Assembly: GCA_942491345.1 (NCBI GenBank)
Contig: CALOAN010000011.1
Location: forward strand, 124,001 to 188,000
Reading direction: 5' to 3'
DNA: 64,000 nt
Source of the DNA: JAHEEL01 sp942491345
GTDB taxonomy: Bacteria; Actinomycetota; Acidimicrobiia; Spongiisociales; UBA5794
How positions within the stretch are numbered: position 1 is the stretch's first letter; the number at the start of each line of letters is the position of its first letter. Below the pieces are notes generated by a model. It did not search any database. It was not told the origin of the DNA and was given only the letters and a program-made list of their open reading frames with translations. Both the position numbers and the translations under genes were made by a program. Positions 8,324 to 18,567 of this stretch are shown in pieces.

Positions 8324-9863
8324 ATGACCAAGATTCCGGAGAATGTCATCACGCCCGACATTCTGAACACTCGACTCGGCAGCCTGACGTTCAAGGACGG
8401 TGTGCCCTCTGACGACACCGTCTCGAAGGTGTACGACAACCTCGACTTCACGCGGGCGCTCGATGCCTACATGAGCGCCTACCAACTCGTGTCGCTGAAG
8501 GCGATGCACAACGGCCTCCTCAGCGTTGGCGCACAGGACAACGGTGGCGTCGCGATCTGGTCGGGCCTCATGGACTCGGAGTCGTTGTTCCTGACAGCCA
8601 ACGCTGACACGGTCTATTACATCTTCACCCTCGATCTGAGCGATGGGCCGATTGTGGTTGAGACCCCGCCCGACGCGCTCGGCCTCTTCGACGATTTCTG
8701 GTTCAAGCATGTCATCGACTTCGGTCGGCCGGGACCTGATCGTGCGCCAGGGTGGGAAGTTCCTGATCGTTCCGCCGGGCTACGACGGGCCGATGCCCGA
8801 CAGCGGCTTCCACGTCGGCTACAGCAGTACGTATCACGTGATGGCCTTCGGCCGCAGCTTCATGGTCGACGACGACCCGAAGCCCACGGTCAAGGTGATC
8901 AAGGACGCGCTCAAGATCTACCCGTATACGCCGGGCGGCTACGGCACCAGCATCGCAACGCTGCTCGAAGGGAAGATCAAGGCCGGCAAGGCGCCTGCGA
9001 TCGAGCCCACGAACTTCGTCGAGGGCACCGGCCTATCGTTGAACACTCTTCCCCCGGCCGACGCCTCGTTCTTCGACCTGGTGAACGAGGTCGTGCAGGA
9101 GGAGCCGGGCGGAACCCTCTCCCTCGAGATCATGGGTGCGCTGGCGGCGATCGGCATCGTCAAGGGCAAGAAGTTCGATCCGGACGAGCGGATGCGAGGA
9201 ATCCTCGCAGACGCTGCATCCGTTGCCCAGGCCACCGGGCGGGCGTTGAACTACCGATTCCGTGACGAGGATGGTTGGGCCTTCTACCCGGGTTCCGCCT
9301 GGTACAACATGCTGTTCGAGGGCGGCTCAGGCTTCGAGACTCAGCCACCGGCTGTCACCAAGGATGGGATCAAGCCGTATCCGCCGACGGGATATCGCAC
9401 GCTCGACGCACGGTTCGGCTTCTTCTACTTCGCCACCGGGGTCACTCCTGCGATGTGCATGCTGCTGACCGATGTTGGCTCGCAGTACCTGCTCTGTGGT
9501 CTCGACGGCGACAAGAACCCATTCGACGGTGCGAAGACGTACAAGTGCACGTTGCCCGCGAACATCCCGGAGAACAACTTCTGGTCGTTCACGCTCTACG
9601 ACAACCAGACCCGTTCGATGTTGCAGACGCCGCAGCGTTTCCCGAGGGCCGGGAGCCAGTCGTTCCCGAGCCCCGCAGCGGTCCACAACGCCGATGGGAC
9701 GGTCGACATCTACTTCGGCCCGGAAGCTCCGGAAGGCAAGGCGAGCAACTGGATCCAGACCATGCCGGGCAAGGGGTGGTTCACCGCCCTGCGTCTCTAC
9801 AGCCCGCTCGAAGCGTTCTTCGACAAGAGCTGGCAGGTCGGGGAGATCGAACTGATCGACTGA
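8324..9863 (+). pseudogene. DUF1254/DUF1214 protein, copy 1, single frameshift
   Basis: ATG 8324 is preceded by AGGAGGAGG. The product aligns along its whole length with the intact copy at 19994: the N-terminal DUF1254 part (DTVSKVYDNLDFTRALDAYM), then LIVPPGYDGPMPD, and a DUF1214 C-terminus with DGTVDIYFGPEAPEG and LRLYSPLEAFFDKSW. One extra base near 8750, between FGRPGPDRA and GGKFLIVPP, changes frame. These proteins have no agreed function. The rest is well conserved, so the break is either recent or a consensus error. Confidence 0.85.
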
Positions 9864-9887
9864 CCGTTCGGACAGAGCGAATCGATT

Positions 9888-9928
9888 GAGGCTCGCCGCC
9901 ATCGGGACACCTGATGGCGGCGAGCCTC
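9888..9928. terminator. Strong hairpin after DUF1254 copy 1
   Basis: A perfect 16-bp stem (9888-9903 with 9913-9928, starting GAGGCTCGCC) has a 9-nt loop and lies 25 bp after the stop codon. It has no T-tract, but position and strength fit a terminator. Confidence 0.65.
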
Positions 9929-9937
9929 GTCGCGCCC

Positions 9938-11163
9938 GCAAGCGTATCTGGACTTCTACCCGGCGCTGTCGGTCTACGGCATTGTGCGAGGGCAGATCCG
10001 CGACTTCCGTTTTGCTTCCGCCTCTGACATCGGTGTTTTCGCCGACTTCATGAAGCCCAGCGAGCCCTACCCCACCGGAAACGACGTCACCGTCTTTGCC
10101 ACTCCCTCGACCTCGCTCGGACGACGCGGGGTTCGGGGGATGTTCGGGCAACGCAAACAGGCGTTCTCGTACCTCCGGGACCTCGACGGGCCCCGGCACG
10201 GGCAAGGAAGGCGGCAAGTACCTCTTCCTGCCCCGGGGTACACGGGTGACAAGCCGTGGGGCTCTCTCCGTGCCGGATCTGGGCCATGATGCCGAGCGAT
10301 TCGACGTCGGCACCGGCGACGCTGCGGTGCAGTGGTTCAAGGACCGTCTCAAGGTGTATCCGCTGGCGAGGGGACCCGCGACAACACGGCCACCAACGTC
10401 TCCGGCATGGGGATGCTGGCTCCCGAAGACGGCTCCGTCTACGAGATGCTGAACGGATCATCCAGTACGAGCGACGGCGCTGTTCGACGATGCTGTGCTG
10501 GGCAAGCTGGCGACGCTCGGCATCGAGAAGGGCAAGGCGTTCGCTCCGGATGATCGAATGAAACTGATCTTCGATCGGGCGGCGAAGCTGGGTGTTGCGA
10601 TGTCGCGCGCCATCCTGTACGCCAACCGGGATCCCGAGATCCGGTATTGGCCGAACCGGCATTGGGAGAAGATGTTCATCCGCAATACCGAGTTCATGGT
10701 CGATGGCATCGTCGACATCGACGCACAGACCCTCTGGCTCTATCAGGCCATCTGCGTCTCACCGAGCCTGCTCTCGACGACCCCCGGCGTGGGTACGTCG
10801 TATCTCACCGGCATCCGGGACAAGGACGGGGTTTTCCTCGACGGCGGCAAGAACTACCGGCTGCGCGTCCCGGCGAACCCGCCGGTCAAGCGGTTCTGGG
10901 CGGTGACGGCGTATGACCCAACCAGTCGCAGCCTGCTTGATTCCGGTGGTCCCATCACGGTTGGTACGCTCAGCAAGCCGGAGGCCAATGACGACGGATC
11001 GGTCGACATCTACTTCGGAGCGGAGGCTCCCGAAGGCAAGGAGAAGAACTGGGTCAAGACGGACCCGTCGATGGGCTTCTTCGTGGTCTTCCGTTTCTAC
11101 GGCCCGCTGGAGGGGTACATCGACAAGACCTGGATCCTGAACGACTTCGAGTTGATGGACTAG
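9938..11163 (+). pseudogene. DUF1254/DUF1214 protein, copy 2, 5'-truncated and frameshifted
   Basis: Similarity to the DUF1254 family begins abruptly just after the preceding hairpin (QAYLDFYPALSVYG) with no start region. It crosses frames near 10130, 10210, 10380 and 10440 (GGKYLFLP, QWFKDRLKVYP, DGSVYEMLNG). From 10495 it runs cleanly to the end as a DUF1214 domain (FWAVTAYDPTSRSLLDSGG, DGSVDIYFGAEAPEG, FYGPLEGYIDKTW). It has no activator box of its own. It is clearly non-functional as a full protein, although the intact 3' part retains good codon structure. Confidence 0.85.
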
Positions 11164-11407
11164 GGCTGCAGATCCAGCCAGTCAGGCGTCGGATTCGTGT
11201 TCGGGGTCACAACCCCCGGCCTCACGATCGTTGCGAGGTGGTGATGCCGATTCTGACCGTCATTGGAGCCAGCAACATGGGAAGCGGAAGCTCGATCCTG
11301 GGCCAGAGATAGGAGATCTCGACGAACGGCGGTGAAGCTGCAAGGCCGGCCATGGCGTTTCTCCGCGCAACGAGAGACGGGGGAGACGAACAAGGTTGGT
11401 AGCGCTC

Positions 11408-14092
11408 TCAGTCGATGAGACCCAGGGCTCGGGCGTTCTCCACGGCTTTGCTGCGCCTATCGGCGTCGAGCTTGCGGTAGATGGCTTTGAGGTACGCCTT
11501 GATCGTATTGGGTGAGACGAAGAGGGCGTCGGCCATGCCCTTGTAGGTGAGGTGACTCGGCAGCAGGCGGAGCACCTCGAGTTCGCGTTCGGTCAACGGC
11601 TCAGCGAAGGCGACTGTGGATGCGGTCACTGGCGTGGTCACGGTGGCCGATGACTCCGTACGCAGCCGATGCCCGCTCATGGCTGCGGCGTTGTCGAGGA
11701 GGGCACCAAAGACCGGGGTGTCGTCGAGGAAGGTCTGGGTGTGGCCGGTGTAAGCGGCGATCCGCATTGCCGCGGTGAGTTCGTCGAGGGCCACGGCGTC
11801 GGCACCCTCACGGACCGCCAAGTGGGCTTGAAGCTTGTGGATCTCGATGCGGTGTGCCGTGGTGATCTCGAATCTCTCATCGGGAGCGACAAGCATCGCC
11901 TCGGCCTCCTCCCCTGCTGCGATCGCCATTCGAGCGAGGATGAGATGCTCGGTCATGGTGGTCGCTCCTTCCTCCATCCGCTCCCTCCAGTTCGGGAGCG
12001 CGACCTCGGCGCCGACAACATCACCCGTGAGCAGCGAGAGGCGTGCCCGTTCAAGAGCGATGCGGTCGGCGAAGTAGCCTGTCACAACCCGTCCCGACGG
12101 AAGGATCCGAGCCTCTTCGAAGGAAGCGAGTGCCGCGCCGTGCCGTCCTCGGGCATAGTTGATCCGTGCCAGCAGGATGTGTGCGAACACGTAGGCGGGA
12201 ACCTCTCCGAATCGCCCGATGAGATCAACCGACGGCGTGATCAGGTCTGCTGCGATATCGAGCCGTCCGCGCTCGAACGCCGCCCATGCCAATGGCACCT
12301 TCGCGACCGCAGCATATGGCCTGTCACCGAGGCCCTGGCTCTCCATTATCTGGACGCCGCGTGCTGCAAGAGCCTCAGCATGCCCGAGCTTCCCCTCCCC
12401 GAGCGCAGCCCATGCCTGCAAGGTGAGTGCGAGAGCCTGCCAGGCGGTCATCGAATTCCGTGGAGAGAAGACGAATTCGTTCCATCCGCGGAGGAGCTCG
12501 GATCCCTCTTGGACACGTCCGAGGTAGATCAGCATCTCCCCGGCCGTACCCTCGACCCGTCCGCCATCGCTGGGTTCGGTGATGGCCTCGAGGAGTTGGA
12601 TCGCCTTGTCGACGTCGCCGTGGCGGCGCGCGAGGAACGTCTCTGACCGCACAATGAACTCCGACGGAGATCCGCGCACGAGTTCCGGGATCCGATTCCA
12701 CTCGTCGAGCTGCTCTGCATTGTTGCTCTTGATCATCGCCTGGATACTGTCGTGAGTGCGCTCGATCAGTTCATCGATGAAGAATCCCCGCGCGTCGTCG
12801 TACACCACGGGGTAGCACCACGCGAGGAGGGTGATCGGGGAGAGCGAGTCTGAGGCTTCGTCAACACGAGCGAAAAGGGTGCGCATGGTCTCGTACTGCT
12901 GGCCCAGAAGCATCTCCTGGCATGACTCGACGAGCCATTGGCTCGCGAGGTCGGGCTCGCCGGCTCTGAGCACTTGGTCGACCGACTCCACAGTGTCACC
13001 GTGCTCGCGAAACCACATAGCGGCGCGGTGATGCAGTTCAACATGGCGATCAGGTGCCGTTCTGCGCAGGATCCCCGTCATGGCGTCGCGAAAGAGGTCG
13101 TGGTAGCGGTACCAGCCGTCGGCCTCACCGATCCGGCTCGTGAACATCGCCGACCGAGCGAGGCGCTCGAGCATCTCAGCGCTGTCGGACCTTTCCGAAA
13201 CCGCATCACACAAGGGTCCGGACAGGTCGTGCAGGATCGACGTGTCCAAGAGAAACTGGCGGTCCTCCTCGTCGAGTTCGACGAGGACTTCCTCGAGGAG
13301 GTAATCACCGAGGGCGTCGTACGCCCCTTCGAGCGTCGCGACGTCAGGGAGTTCGCTCGCGCTTCGACTCATGTCTCTGCTCCGGCTGATTGACTCGCTT
13401 GCAAGACGGACGCCGGCCAACCAGCCCATCGTCTTGGTGTGCAGCATCGCAACCGTCTCGGGTAGAAGGGCGAGTCCGAGAGACTCGGTGACCAGGGTTT
13501 GAGTCTCGGCAAGGGTGCAGCGGAGGTCCGTCGTCCGGATTTCCAAGAGATCGTCCGACAATCTCATCCTTGAGAGCGGGACTGGAGCGTCATGTCGGCC
13601 GACGAGGATGACACTCGCGTTGTCCGGTAGTTTGCTGAGGAACTGACCCATGGAAGCGACAGATTCGTCGCCGTCGAGATGGTGGACATCGTCGAAGACG
13701 ATGACCGTTCGATCGGTGCGCCGAGCGAGGTCGGCGGTCAGGGTGTCCACGATGAGCGGGATACCGCTCCGTCCTGATGCGAGAACGTGTCCGGCCTCTT
13801 CCCCGGTGTCCGGGTCAGCCGATTGCTGGACCGATTCGACGATGTAGCGCCATAGGCGCATCGGGTCGCGATCGTACGCGTCGATGGTGACCCAGCTCTG
13901 GTGCCAGTCGGAGTGGCAGTAGAGCCAGTCGGAGACGAGCCAGGTCTTCCCGAAGCCAGCCGGCCCGGTGACCACCGTGACTCGATAATCGGGGACCTGG
14001 TCGAGGAGGCTGCTGGGCCCGCGTCGCGCGATCGCGTTCAGCCCGACGAAGGGTTGTCGAATCTTCGCCGATGCCAGTTTGCGGTCGACCAC
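11408..14092 (-). CDS. MalT-like LuxR-family ATPase regulator (copy A)
   Basis: Large STAND-type transcription regulator of 894 residues. The N-terminal NTPase has Walker A GPAGFGKT and Walker B VIVFDDVHHLDG. A long helical TPR-like middle follows. The C-terminal LuxR/GerE DNA-binding domain reads LTERELEVLRLLPSHLTYKG, then FVSPNTIKAYLKAIYRKLDA. MalT-type proteins bind ATP and an inducer, oligomerise and activate promoters from sites near -42. GTG 14092 is chosen because GGAGATGGAG precedes it and the length then matches copy B; a GTG at 14131 is the alternative. A palindrome (14125-14143) lies upstream. Confidence 0.9.
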   Translation of the reverse strand: MVDRKLASAKIRQPFVGLNAIARRGPSSLLDQVPDYRVTVVTGPAGFGKTWLVSDWLYCHSDWHQSWVTIDAYDRDPMRLWRYIVESVQQSADPDTGEEAGHVLASGRSGIPLIVDTLTADLARRTDRTVIVFDDVHHLDGDESVASMGQFLSKLPDNASVILVGRHDAPVPLSRMRLSDDLLEIRTTDLRCTLAETQTLVTESLGLALLPETVAMLHTKTMGWLAGVRLASESISRSRDMSRSASELPDVATLEGAYDALGDYLLEEVLVELDEEDRQFLLDTSILHDLSGPLCDAVSERSDSAEMLERLARSAMFTSRIGEADGWYRYHDLFRDAMTGILRRTAPDRHVELHHRAAMWFREHGDTVESVDQVLRAGEPDLASQWLVESCQEMLLGQQYETMRTLFARVDEASDSLSPITLLAWCYPVVYDDARGFFIDELIERTHDSIQAMIKSNNAEQLDEWNRIPELVRGSPSEFIVRSETFLARRHGDVDKAIQLLEAITEPSDGGRVEGTAGEMLIYLGRVQEGSELLRGWNEFVFSPRNSMTAWQALALTLQAWAALGEGKLGHAEALAARGVQIMESQGLGDRPYAAVAKVPLAWAAFERGRLDIAADLITPSVDLIGRFGEVPAYVFAHILLARINYARGRHGAALASFEEARILPSGRVVTGYFADRIALERARLSLLTGDVVGAEVALPNWRERMEEGATTMTEHLILARMAIAAGEEAEAMLVAPDERFEITTAHRIEIHKLQAHLAVREGADAVALDELTAAMRIAAYTGHTQTFLDDTPVFGALLDNAAAMSGHRLRTESSATVTTPVTASTVAFAEPLTERELEVLRLLPSHLTYKGMADALFVSPNTIKAYLKAIYRKLDADRRSKAVENARALGLID

Positions 14093-14124
14093 GGCTGTTG
14101 CTCCATCTCCATTGAGTGCCCGGT

Positions 14125-14143
14125 GCCCCACGAAACGTGGGGC
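14125..14143. promoter_or_regulatory. Perfect palindrome upstream of regulator A
   Basis: GCCCCACG-AAA-CGTGGGGC lies 33 bp before the chosen start. It has the same 3-bp spacer as the island activator boxes but different arms. It may be an autoregulatory operator or a leader hairpin. Confidence 0.45.
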
Positions 14144-14445
14144 CGTCTGGCCACTGCGATGTCCTCAGAGTACCGCTTCCGCTAGTCGCAAGTCACGAAC
14201 AGCGGCGTGCCCCCTTCGGACTCGCAGGGTCGAATCCGCGTCCCCCAACTGCGCCCCAATCCACGGTCTCCCGTTGGAGAATCGGCGGATTTCCTAGTCA
14301 ACCGACGGACTTCGCCACCGCCGGTGCAGCCATGATCTCGGTGTTGCCGCGGAACCACGGGAAACCTTCTCTACCAAGGGCTCCGGGCAGATTCCGATCC
14401 ACGACTCCGCGGATTGAGGCTGCGTGGGGGAACGAGAGCACGCGG
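14144..14445. other. Intergenic region between the twin regulators
   Basis: About 300 bp without a convincing gene. It should contain the promoter of regulator A on the minus strand. No clear -35/-10 pair or terminator is seen. Confidence 0.4.
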
Positions 14446-17139
14446 TCAGTCGATGAAGCCGAGGGCTCTGGCGCTCTCCACGGCTTCGCTGCGTTTGTCG
14501 GCTCCGAGTTTGCGGTAGATGCTCTTGAGATTGGCCTTGATCGTATTCGGAGAGACGAAGAGAGTCTCGGCCATGCCCTTGTACGTGAGGTGGCTCGGCA
14601 GGAGCTGAAGGGTCTCGAGTTCGCGTTCGGTCAGTGGCTCGACCAGCACGGCCGCAGAGGCACGGGCGGCGACCGACGCGGCGATCGCGACATCGGCTCG
14701 CAACCGATGTCCACTGAGAGCCGCGGCGTTGGCCAAGAGCGCTCCGAAGACCGGGGCATCGTCAAGGAAGGTCTGAACGTGGCCGGTGTGGGCTGCAATC
14801 TGCATTGCCGCAGTGAGCTCGTCAAGAGCCACGGCGTTGTCGCCCTCCCGGACCGCCAGATGGGCGCGGAGCTTGTGGAGTTCGAGGCGGTGTGCCGTCG
14901 TGACTTCGAGTCTCTCATCGGGAGCGGCAAGCATCCCGAGTGCATCGTCCCCGGCGGCGATTGCCAGCCGGGTGAGAATGAGATGCTCGGTCATGGTGGT
15001 TGCTCCGTCCTCGATCCGCTCCCTCCAGTTCGGGAGCGCAACCTCGGCGCCGGCAAGATCACCCGTGAGCAGCGAGAGGCGTGCGCGTTCGAAAGCGACT
15101 CGATCGGCGAAGTGTCCGGTGACCGCGGGTCCGGCGGACGTCAGACCGGCTCGGTCGAGTACTTGGGCAGCTCTCTTCGCCTTCCCCCGAGATGCCAGCG
15201 CTCGGGCGAGCACGACGCGGGCGAGGACGCATGCGGGGACTTCGCCGAGTCGATCGAGGCGGTCGATGGCTTCGACGATGCCCTCCTCCGCCGCTTCGAT
15301 TTCGCCGCGTTCCCAGGCAGCCCATGCCAGGGGTACCGCCGCGATTGCCGACTGCGGGTCAGCGCCGAACCCGTTCTCCACCATCAAGTCATGGGCGCGA
15401 ACCGCCAACGCCTCAGCTGTGGTGAGATCGCCACTGCCGTGGCTGGCGTATGCCTGCATGGTGAGGGAATAGGCCTGGTTGCCAAGAATCGGATTGTGAG
15501 GGGAGAACGTGTAGTCGAACCACTGCTGGAGCATCTCGAGTCCATCGGCGTACCTCTCATGCAGGAGGAGCATCTCGCCGGCTGCCGCTTCGATCCACCC
15601 GCTCTCGCTGGGCTCGGGCTGTTGCGCTGCCAGCGCTGCCAGGGCGAGGTCGAGGTCGCCGGTTCGGTGGGCGATCGTCGCGTCGATGGCGCGGATGAGT
15701 TCGTCGGGGTCCTCGTGAAACGGGAATGGGATGAGGCCCCAGAGATGGGCATCAGCGGCTGCTTCCTGTTCGGCCATGGATGCGAGGACGTTTCGGGCGA
15801 CGCTGTGCAGACGGTCGATCTCGATTCCTTCGAGATCGCTGAAGAGCGCCGGGAACAGCCACGCCGCCGCAACAGACGGTCGGAGGCTGGTTGACGCCGC
15901 ACCAACCTGCTCGAACAAGATCCGGAGGGTTGTGTTCTGGTTGCTCGCGAGGAGCGGGCGGCTGAACTCGACGAGCCATTGCCCGGCAAGGTCCGTCTCT
16001 CCGGCCTTGATTGCATGATCGATTGCCGCGACCGGGTCGTCGTTGTCGTGGAACCACCACGCTGCCCGACGATGCATTTCTGCTTTGTGGACCGGTGCCG
16101 TGCGACGGTGCAGTGCCTTCAGTGCGTCGCGGAAGAGATCGTGGTATCGGTACAAGTCGTCGGTCTCACCGAGACGGCTCGTGAACAATCCGGCGCCGAC
16201 GAGTCTCCCGAGTATCTCATCGCTGTCCGTTCTCCCCGTCACCGCGTCGCAGACCGGGCCGCTCAGGTCGCGCAGGATGGAGGTGTCGAGCAGGAACTGG
16301 CGATCCGACTCGTCCAGATCGGCGAGCACTTCCTCAACGAGATAGTCGCCGAGAGCGTCGTATGCCCCATCGAGCGTCGCGACTGCTGGGACCTGACCGG
16401 CGCTGCGACCCATATCCCCGCTCCGGGCGATCGTCATCGCAGCCATCAGGAGGCCAGCCATCCACCCCATGGTTCTGGCATGCAAGCCCGCGACGACCCC
16501 AGGCGTGAGTGCGAGCCCGAGCGTGTCGGTGACCAAATGCTCGGTCTCCTCGAGCGTGCAGCGGAGGTCGGCCGTCCGGATCTCGAGGAGATCCCCCGAC
16601 AAACGCCACTTCGCGAGCGGTAGCTCAGGGTCGTGGCGACCGACGAGGATTGCATGCGTGTTGACTGGGAGTTGGGCGAGGAACAACGCGACGGATGCGA
16701 GGGATTCATCTCCGGTGAGGTCTTGAATGTCGTCGAAAACGATGACCGTTGGTACATCACGGAGGGCGAGGTCGGCCACGAGTCTGTCGACGATCAGCGG
16801 CAGACCGCTCCGTCCGGCGGCCATGAGTTCGCCCGCCGCATCGGCGGTATGAGGAGCGCTCGACGCGCGAATCGACTCGAGGACGTGCGACCAAAGTCGA
16901 ATCGGGTCGCTGTCGTACGGATCGACGGTGATCCAACTCTGATGCCAATCGGGATGCCAGTCGAGCCAGTCGGACACGAGCCAGCTCTTGCCGAACCCTG
17001 CCGGGCCGGTCACGAGGGTGACCCGATGGTCGGTGACTCGATCGAGAAGACCAGTCGCTCCAGGCCGCTCAATCGCATTCGACGCAACACGAGGTCGTCG
17101 GATCTTCGCGGACACCGGTGTGCGATCGACGTCGGTCAA
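14446..17139 (-). CDS. MalT-like LuxR-family ATPase regulator (copy B)
   Basis: 897-residue paralogue of copy A in tandem with it. Walker A is GPAGFGKS, Walker B is VIVFDDIQDLTG, and the C-terminal HTH reads LTERELETLQLLPSHLTYKG with FVSPNTIKANLKSIYRKLGA. The recognition helices of A and B are nearly identical, so both may bind the same DNA site. The middle regions are more divergent, which suggests different inducers or partners (inference). The TTG start at 17139 has GGCGGAGACG before it. Both regulators are intact among many decayed genes, which suggests they matter to the element. Confidence 0.9.
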   Translation of the reverse strand: MTDVDRTPVSAKIRRPRVASNAIERPGATGLLDRVTDHRVTLVTGPAGFGKSWLVSDWLDWHPDWHQSWITVDPYDSDPIRLWSHVLESIRASSAPHTADAAGELMAAGRSGLPLIVDRLVADLALRDVPTVIVFDDIQDLTGDESLASVALFLAQLPVNTHAILVGRHDPELPLAKWRLSGDLLEIRTADLRCTLEETEHLVTDTLGLALTPGVVAGLHARTMGWMAGLLMAAMTIARSGDMGRSAGQVPAVATLDGAYDALGDYLVEEVLADLDESDRQFLLDTSILRDLSGPVCDAVTGRTDSDEILGRLVGAGLFTSRLGETDDLYRYHDLFRDALKALHRRTAPVHKAEMHRRAAWWFHDNDDPVAAIDHAIKAGETDLAGQWLVEFSRPLLASNQNTTLRILFEQVGAASTSLRPSVAAAWLFPALFSDLEGIEIDRLHSVARNVLASMAEQEAAADAHLWGLIPFPFHEDPDELIRAIDATIAHRTGDLDLALAALAAQQPEPSESGWIEAAAGEMLLLHERYADGLEMLQQWFDYTFSPHNPILGNQAYSLTMQAYASHGSGDLTTAEALAVRAHDLMVENGFGADPQSAIAAVPLAWAAWERGEIEAAEEGIVEAIDRLDRLGEVPACVLARVVLARALASRGKAKRAAQVLDRAGLTSAGPAVTGHFADRVAFERARLSLLTGDLAGAEVALPNWRERIEDGATTMTEHLILTRLAIAAGDDALGMLAAPDERLEVTTAHRLELHKLRAHLAVREGDNAVALDELTAAMQIAAHTGHVQTFLDDAPVFGALLANAAALSGHRLRADVAIAASVAARASAAVLVEPLTERELETLQLLPSHLTYKGMAETLFVSPNTIKANLKSIYRKLGADKRSEAVESARALGFID

Positions 17140-17179
17140 CGCTTCGTCTCCGCCAAGAACTCAATCCCTCCCGAACGAG

Positions 17180-17198
17180 TGGGAGCAAGTCGCTCCCA
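17180..17198. promoter_or_regulatory. Palindrome upstream of regulator B
   Basis: TGGGAGC-AAGTC-GCTCCCA, about 40 bp before the TTG start of regulator B. It is a candidate operator or leader hairpin, different from the one before regulator A. Confidence 0.4.
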
Positions 17199-17303
17199 GG
17201 GTGCGAGGTTACAGGACTCGGGACTCAGAAGGTCCCCTCCGCCCGATGGGCGCGCCGTACCCGACAATGCGGACGATTGGCATTCAACCTCCGGTCGCGA
17301 TTG

Positions 17304-17348
17304 TACCCGTTTCGGGTAATGCCAAAGGGCGCGACCATGGTGCAGAAT
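17304..17348 (+). promoter_or_regulatory. Palindromic activator box 4 and -10, AI-2E exporter
   Basis: The perfect palindrome TACCCG-TTT-CGGGTA (17304-17318) is followed 34.5 bp centre-to-centre by CAGAAT (17343-17348). The predicted leader before ATG 17398 is ~43 nt. It also lies in the divergent region shared with regulator B. Confidence 0.65.
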
Positions 17349-17397
17349 CACCGTGTAGGAGACCGGTTGGGTCTCGCTCGTCAACGATGGGAGCACG

Positions 17398-18486
17398 ATG
17401 ACGGACCAGACAGAGAATACGCCGACCGTGGCGGTCGTCCCGGGTCGCGACGGGCTGACCCGATTCGGGCTCCGCGCGTGGGCGATCGTCGGGATCGTCG
17501 TGGCGTCGGTCATCATCTATGTGGGTCTCGCCGCGCTCTCCGGCCTGGTGATCCCTCTCACGGTTGCTGCGGTCATCGGCACGCTGTTCGTTCCGTTTGT
17601 CGACAAACTCGCGGATCACATGCCCCGCAAGCTCGCTGCAGGCCTCGTGCTCGTTGGTCTCATCGTGGTCGGAGTCGGGGCGATCGCTGTCGCTGTTGCA
17701 GGGATCGTCGATCAGGGACCCCAGATCAGGAGCGAGCTATCTGCAGGGCTCGAAGCGGCCCGGGACTGGATCTCCGGACTCGGCATCGATATCGGCTCGG
17801 GACAGAGCCTGGCCGACGGGGCTGAGGATGCCGCCGGCGCAACGGCGACCGGTCTCGGCTCGGCCCTTGGCAGCGTGTTCTCGAGCGTCGGTGCGTTCAC
17901 CGCAGGGACCTTCGTGGCGCTCTTCCTGCTCTACTACATACTCGCCGATTGGAGCCAGTTTTCGACATGGCTCGGCTCACACCTCGGGGCACCGGCGGAT
18001 CTCGGCGCAGGCGTCGTGGACGATGCCACGTGGTCGATCCGTCGCTATTTCTACGCTCTGACGGCGACCAGCGCCGTGACCGCTGTCATCATCGGAGGCA
18101 CGGCGCTTGTGATTGGCGTTCCGTTGGCGTTCACGATCGCCTTGGTGACGTTCGTGACGTCGTATGTCCCGTACATCGGTGCGTTCATCTCGGGAGCATT
18201 TGCCGTGCTGATCGCGCTCGGATCCGGCGGCACGACGGACGCCGTCATCATCCTGGCGGTCATTCTGTTTGTGCAGATGGTGGTTCAGCCGCTGCTGCAG
18301 AACCAGATGACGGCATCGGAACTCGATCTCAATCCGGTCGTGAGCTTCGGTTCAACGATCGTCGGCGGTGCCTTCGCCGGCGTACTGGGGGCAATGCTCT
18401 CGGCTCCGGTCGTGGCGATGTTCATCAAGATCTACGGCCGAGTCCATGACTACAAGACCGCAGAGAACGGTGCCAGTTCAGGGTGA
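17398..18486 (+). CDS. AI-2E family transporter (PF01594 type), copy 1
   Basis: 362-residue membrane protein with the AI-2E/PerM layout: an N-terminal helix pair (AWAIVGIVVASVIIYVGLAA, GLVIPLTVAAVIGTLFVPFV), a soluble amphipathic stretch (about 100-150) and a C-terminal group of helices including FVTSYVPYIGAFISGAFAVL and VQPLLQNQMTASELDLNPVV. The family contains the autoinducer-2 exporter TqsA and Na+/H+ antiporter-like members, so the substrate is unknown. GGGAG precedes the start. Promoter box 4 controls it. DUF2254 follows after 81 bp and may be co-transcribed. Confidence 0.88.
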   Translation: MTDQTENTPTVAVVPGRDGLTRFGLRAWAIVGIVVASVIIYVGLAALSGLVIPLTVAAVIGTLFVPFVDKLADHMPRKLAAGLVLVGLIVVGVGAIAVAVAGIVDQGPQIRSELSAGLEAARDWISGLGIDIGSGQSLADGAEDAAGATATGLGSALGSVFSSVGAFTAGTFVALFLLYYILADWSQFSTWLGSHLGAPADLGAGVVDDATWSIRRYFYALTATSAVTAVIIGGTALVIGVPLAFTIALVTFVTSYVPYIGAFISGAFAVLIALGSGGTTDAVIILAVILFVQMVVQPLLQNQMTASELDLNPVVSFGSTIVGGAFAGVLGAMLSAPVVAMFIKIYGRVHDYKTAENGASSG

Positions 18487-18567
18487 TTTCGGTGAGCGCG
18501 TGTTGAACTGTGCCAAAGGACGGCACGGCGGCGGGCGAACAGAGTTGGCGATGGAGGGGAGGCGTCC

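Noticed and set aside
8097..8327. A VOC-like start (ATIDHVALSVRRL) before DUF1254 copy 1
   Set aside because: Similarity covers about a dozen residues only and the frame then has no family features; probably chance.
14116..15894. Long plus-strand open frame of 592 codons
   Set aside because: It is antisense to the LuxR-type regulator and only reflects the high-GC codon bias of that gene.
17457..17470. A further copy of the island palindrome (ACCCGATTCGGGC)
   Set aside because: It lies within the first codons of the AI-2E gene, one arm is imperfect and no -10 at the fixed distance leads to a gene start.
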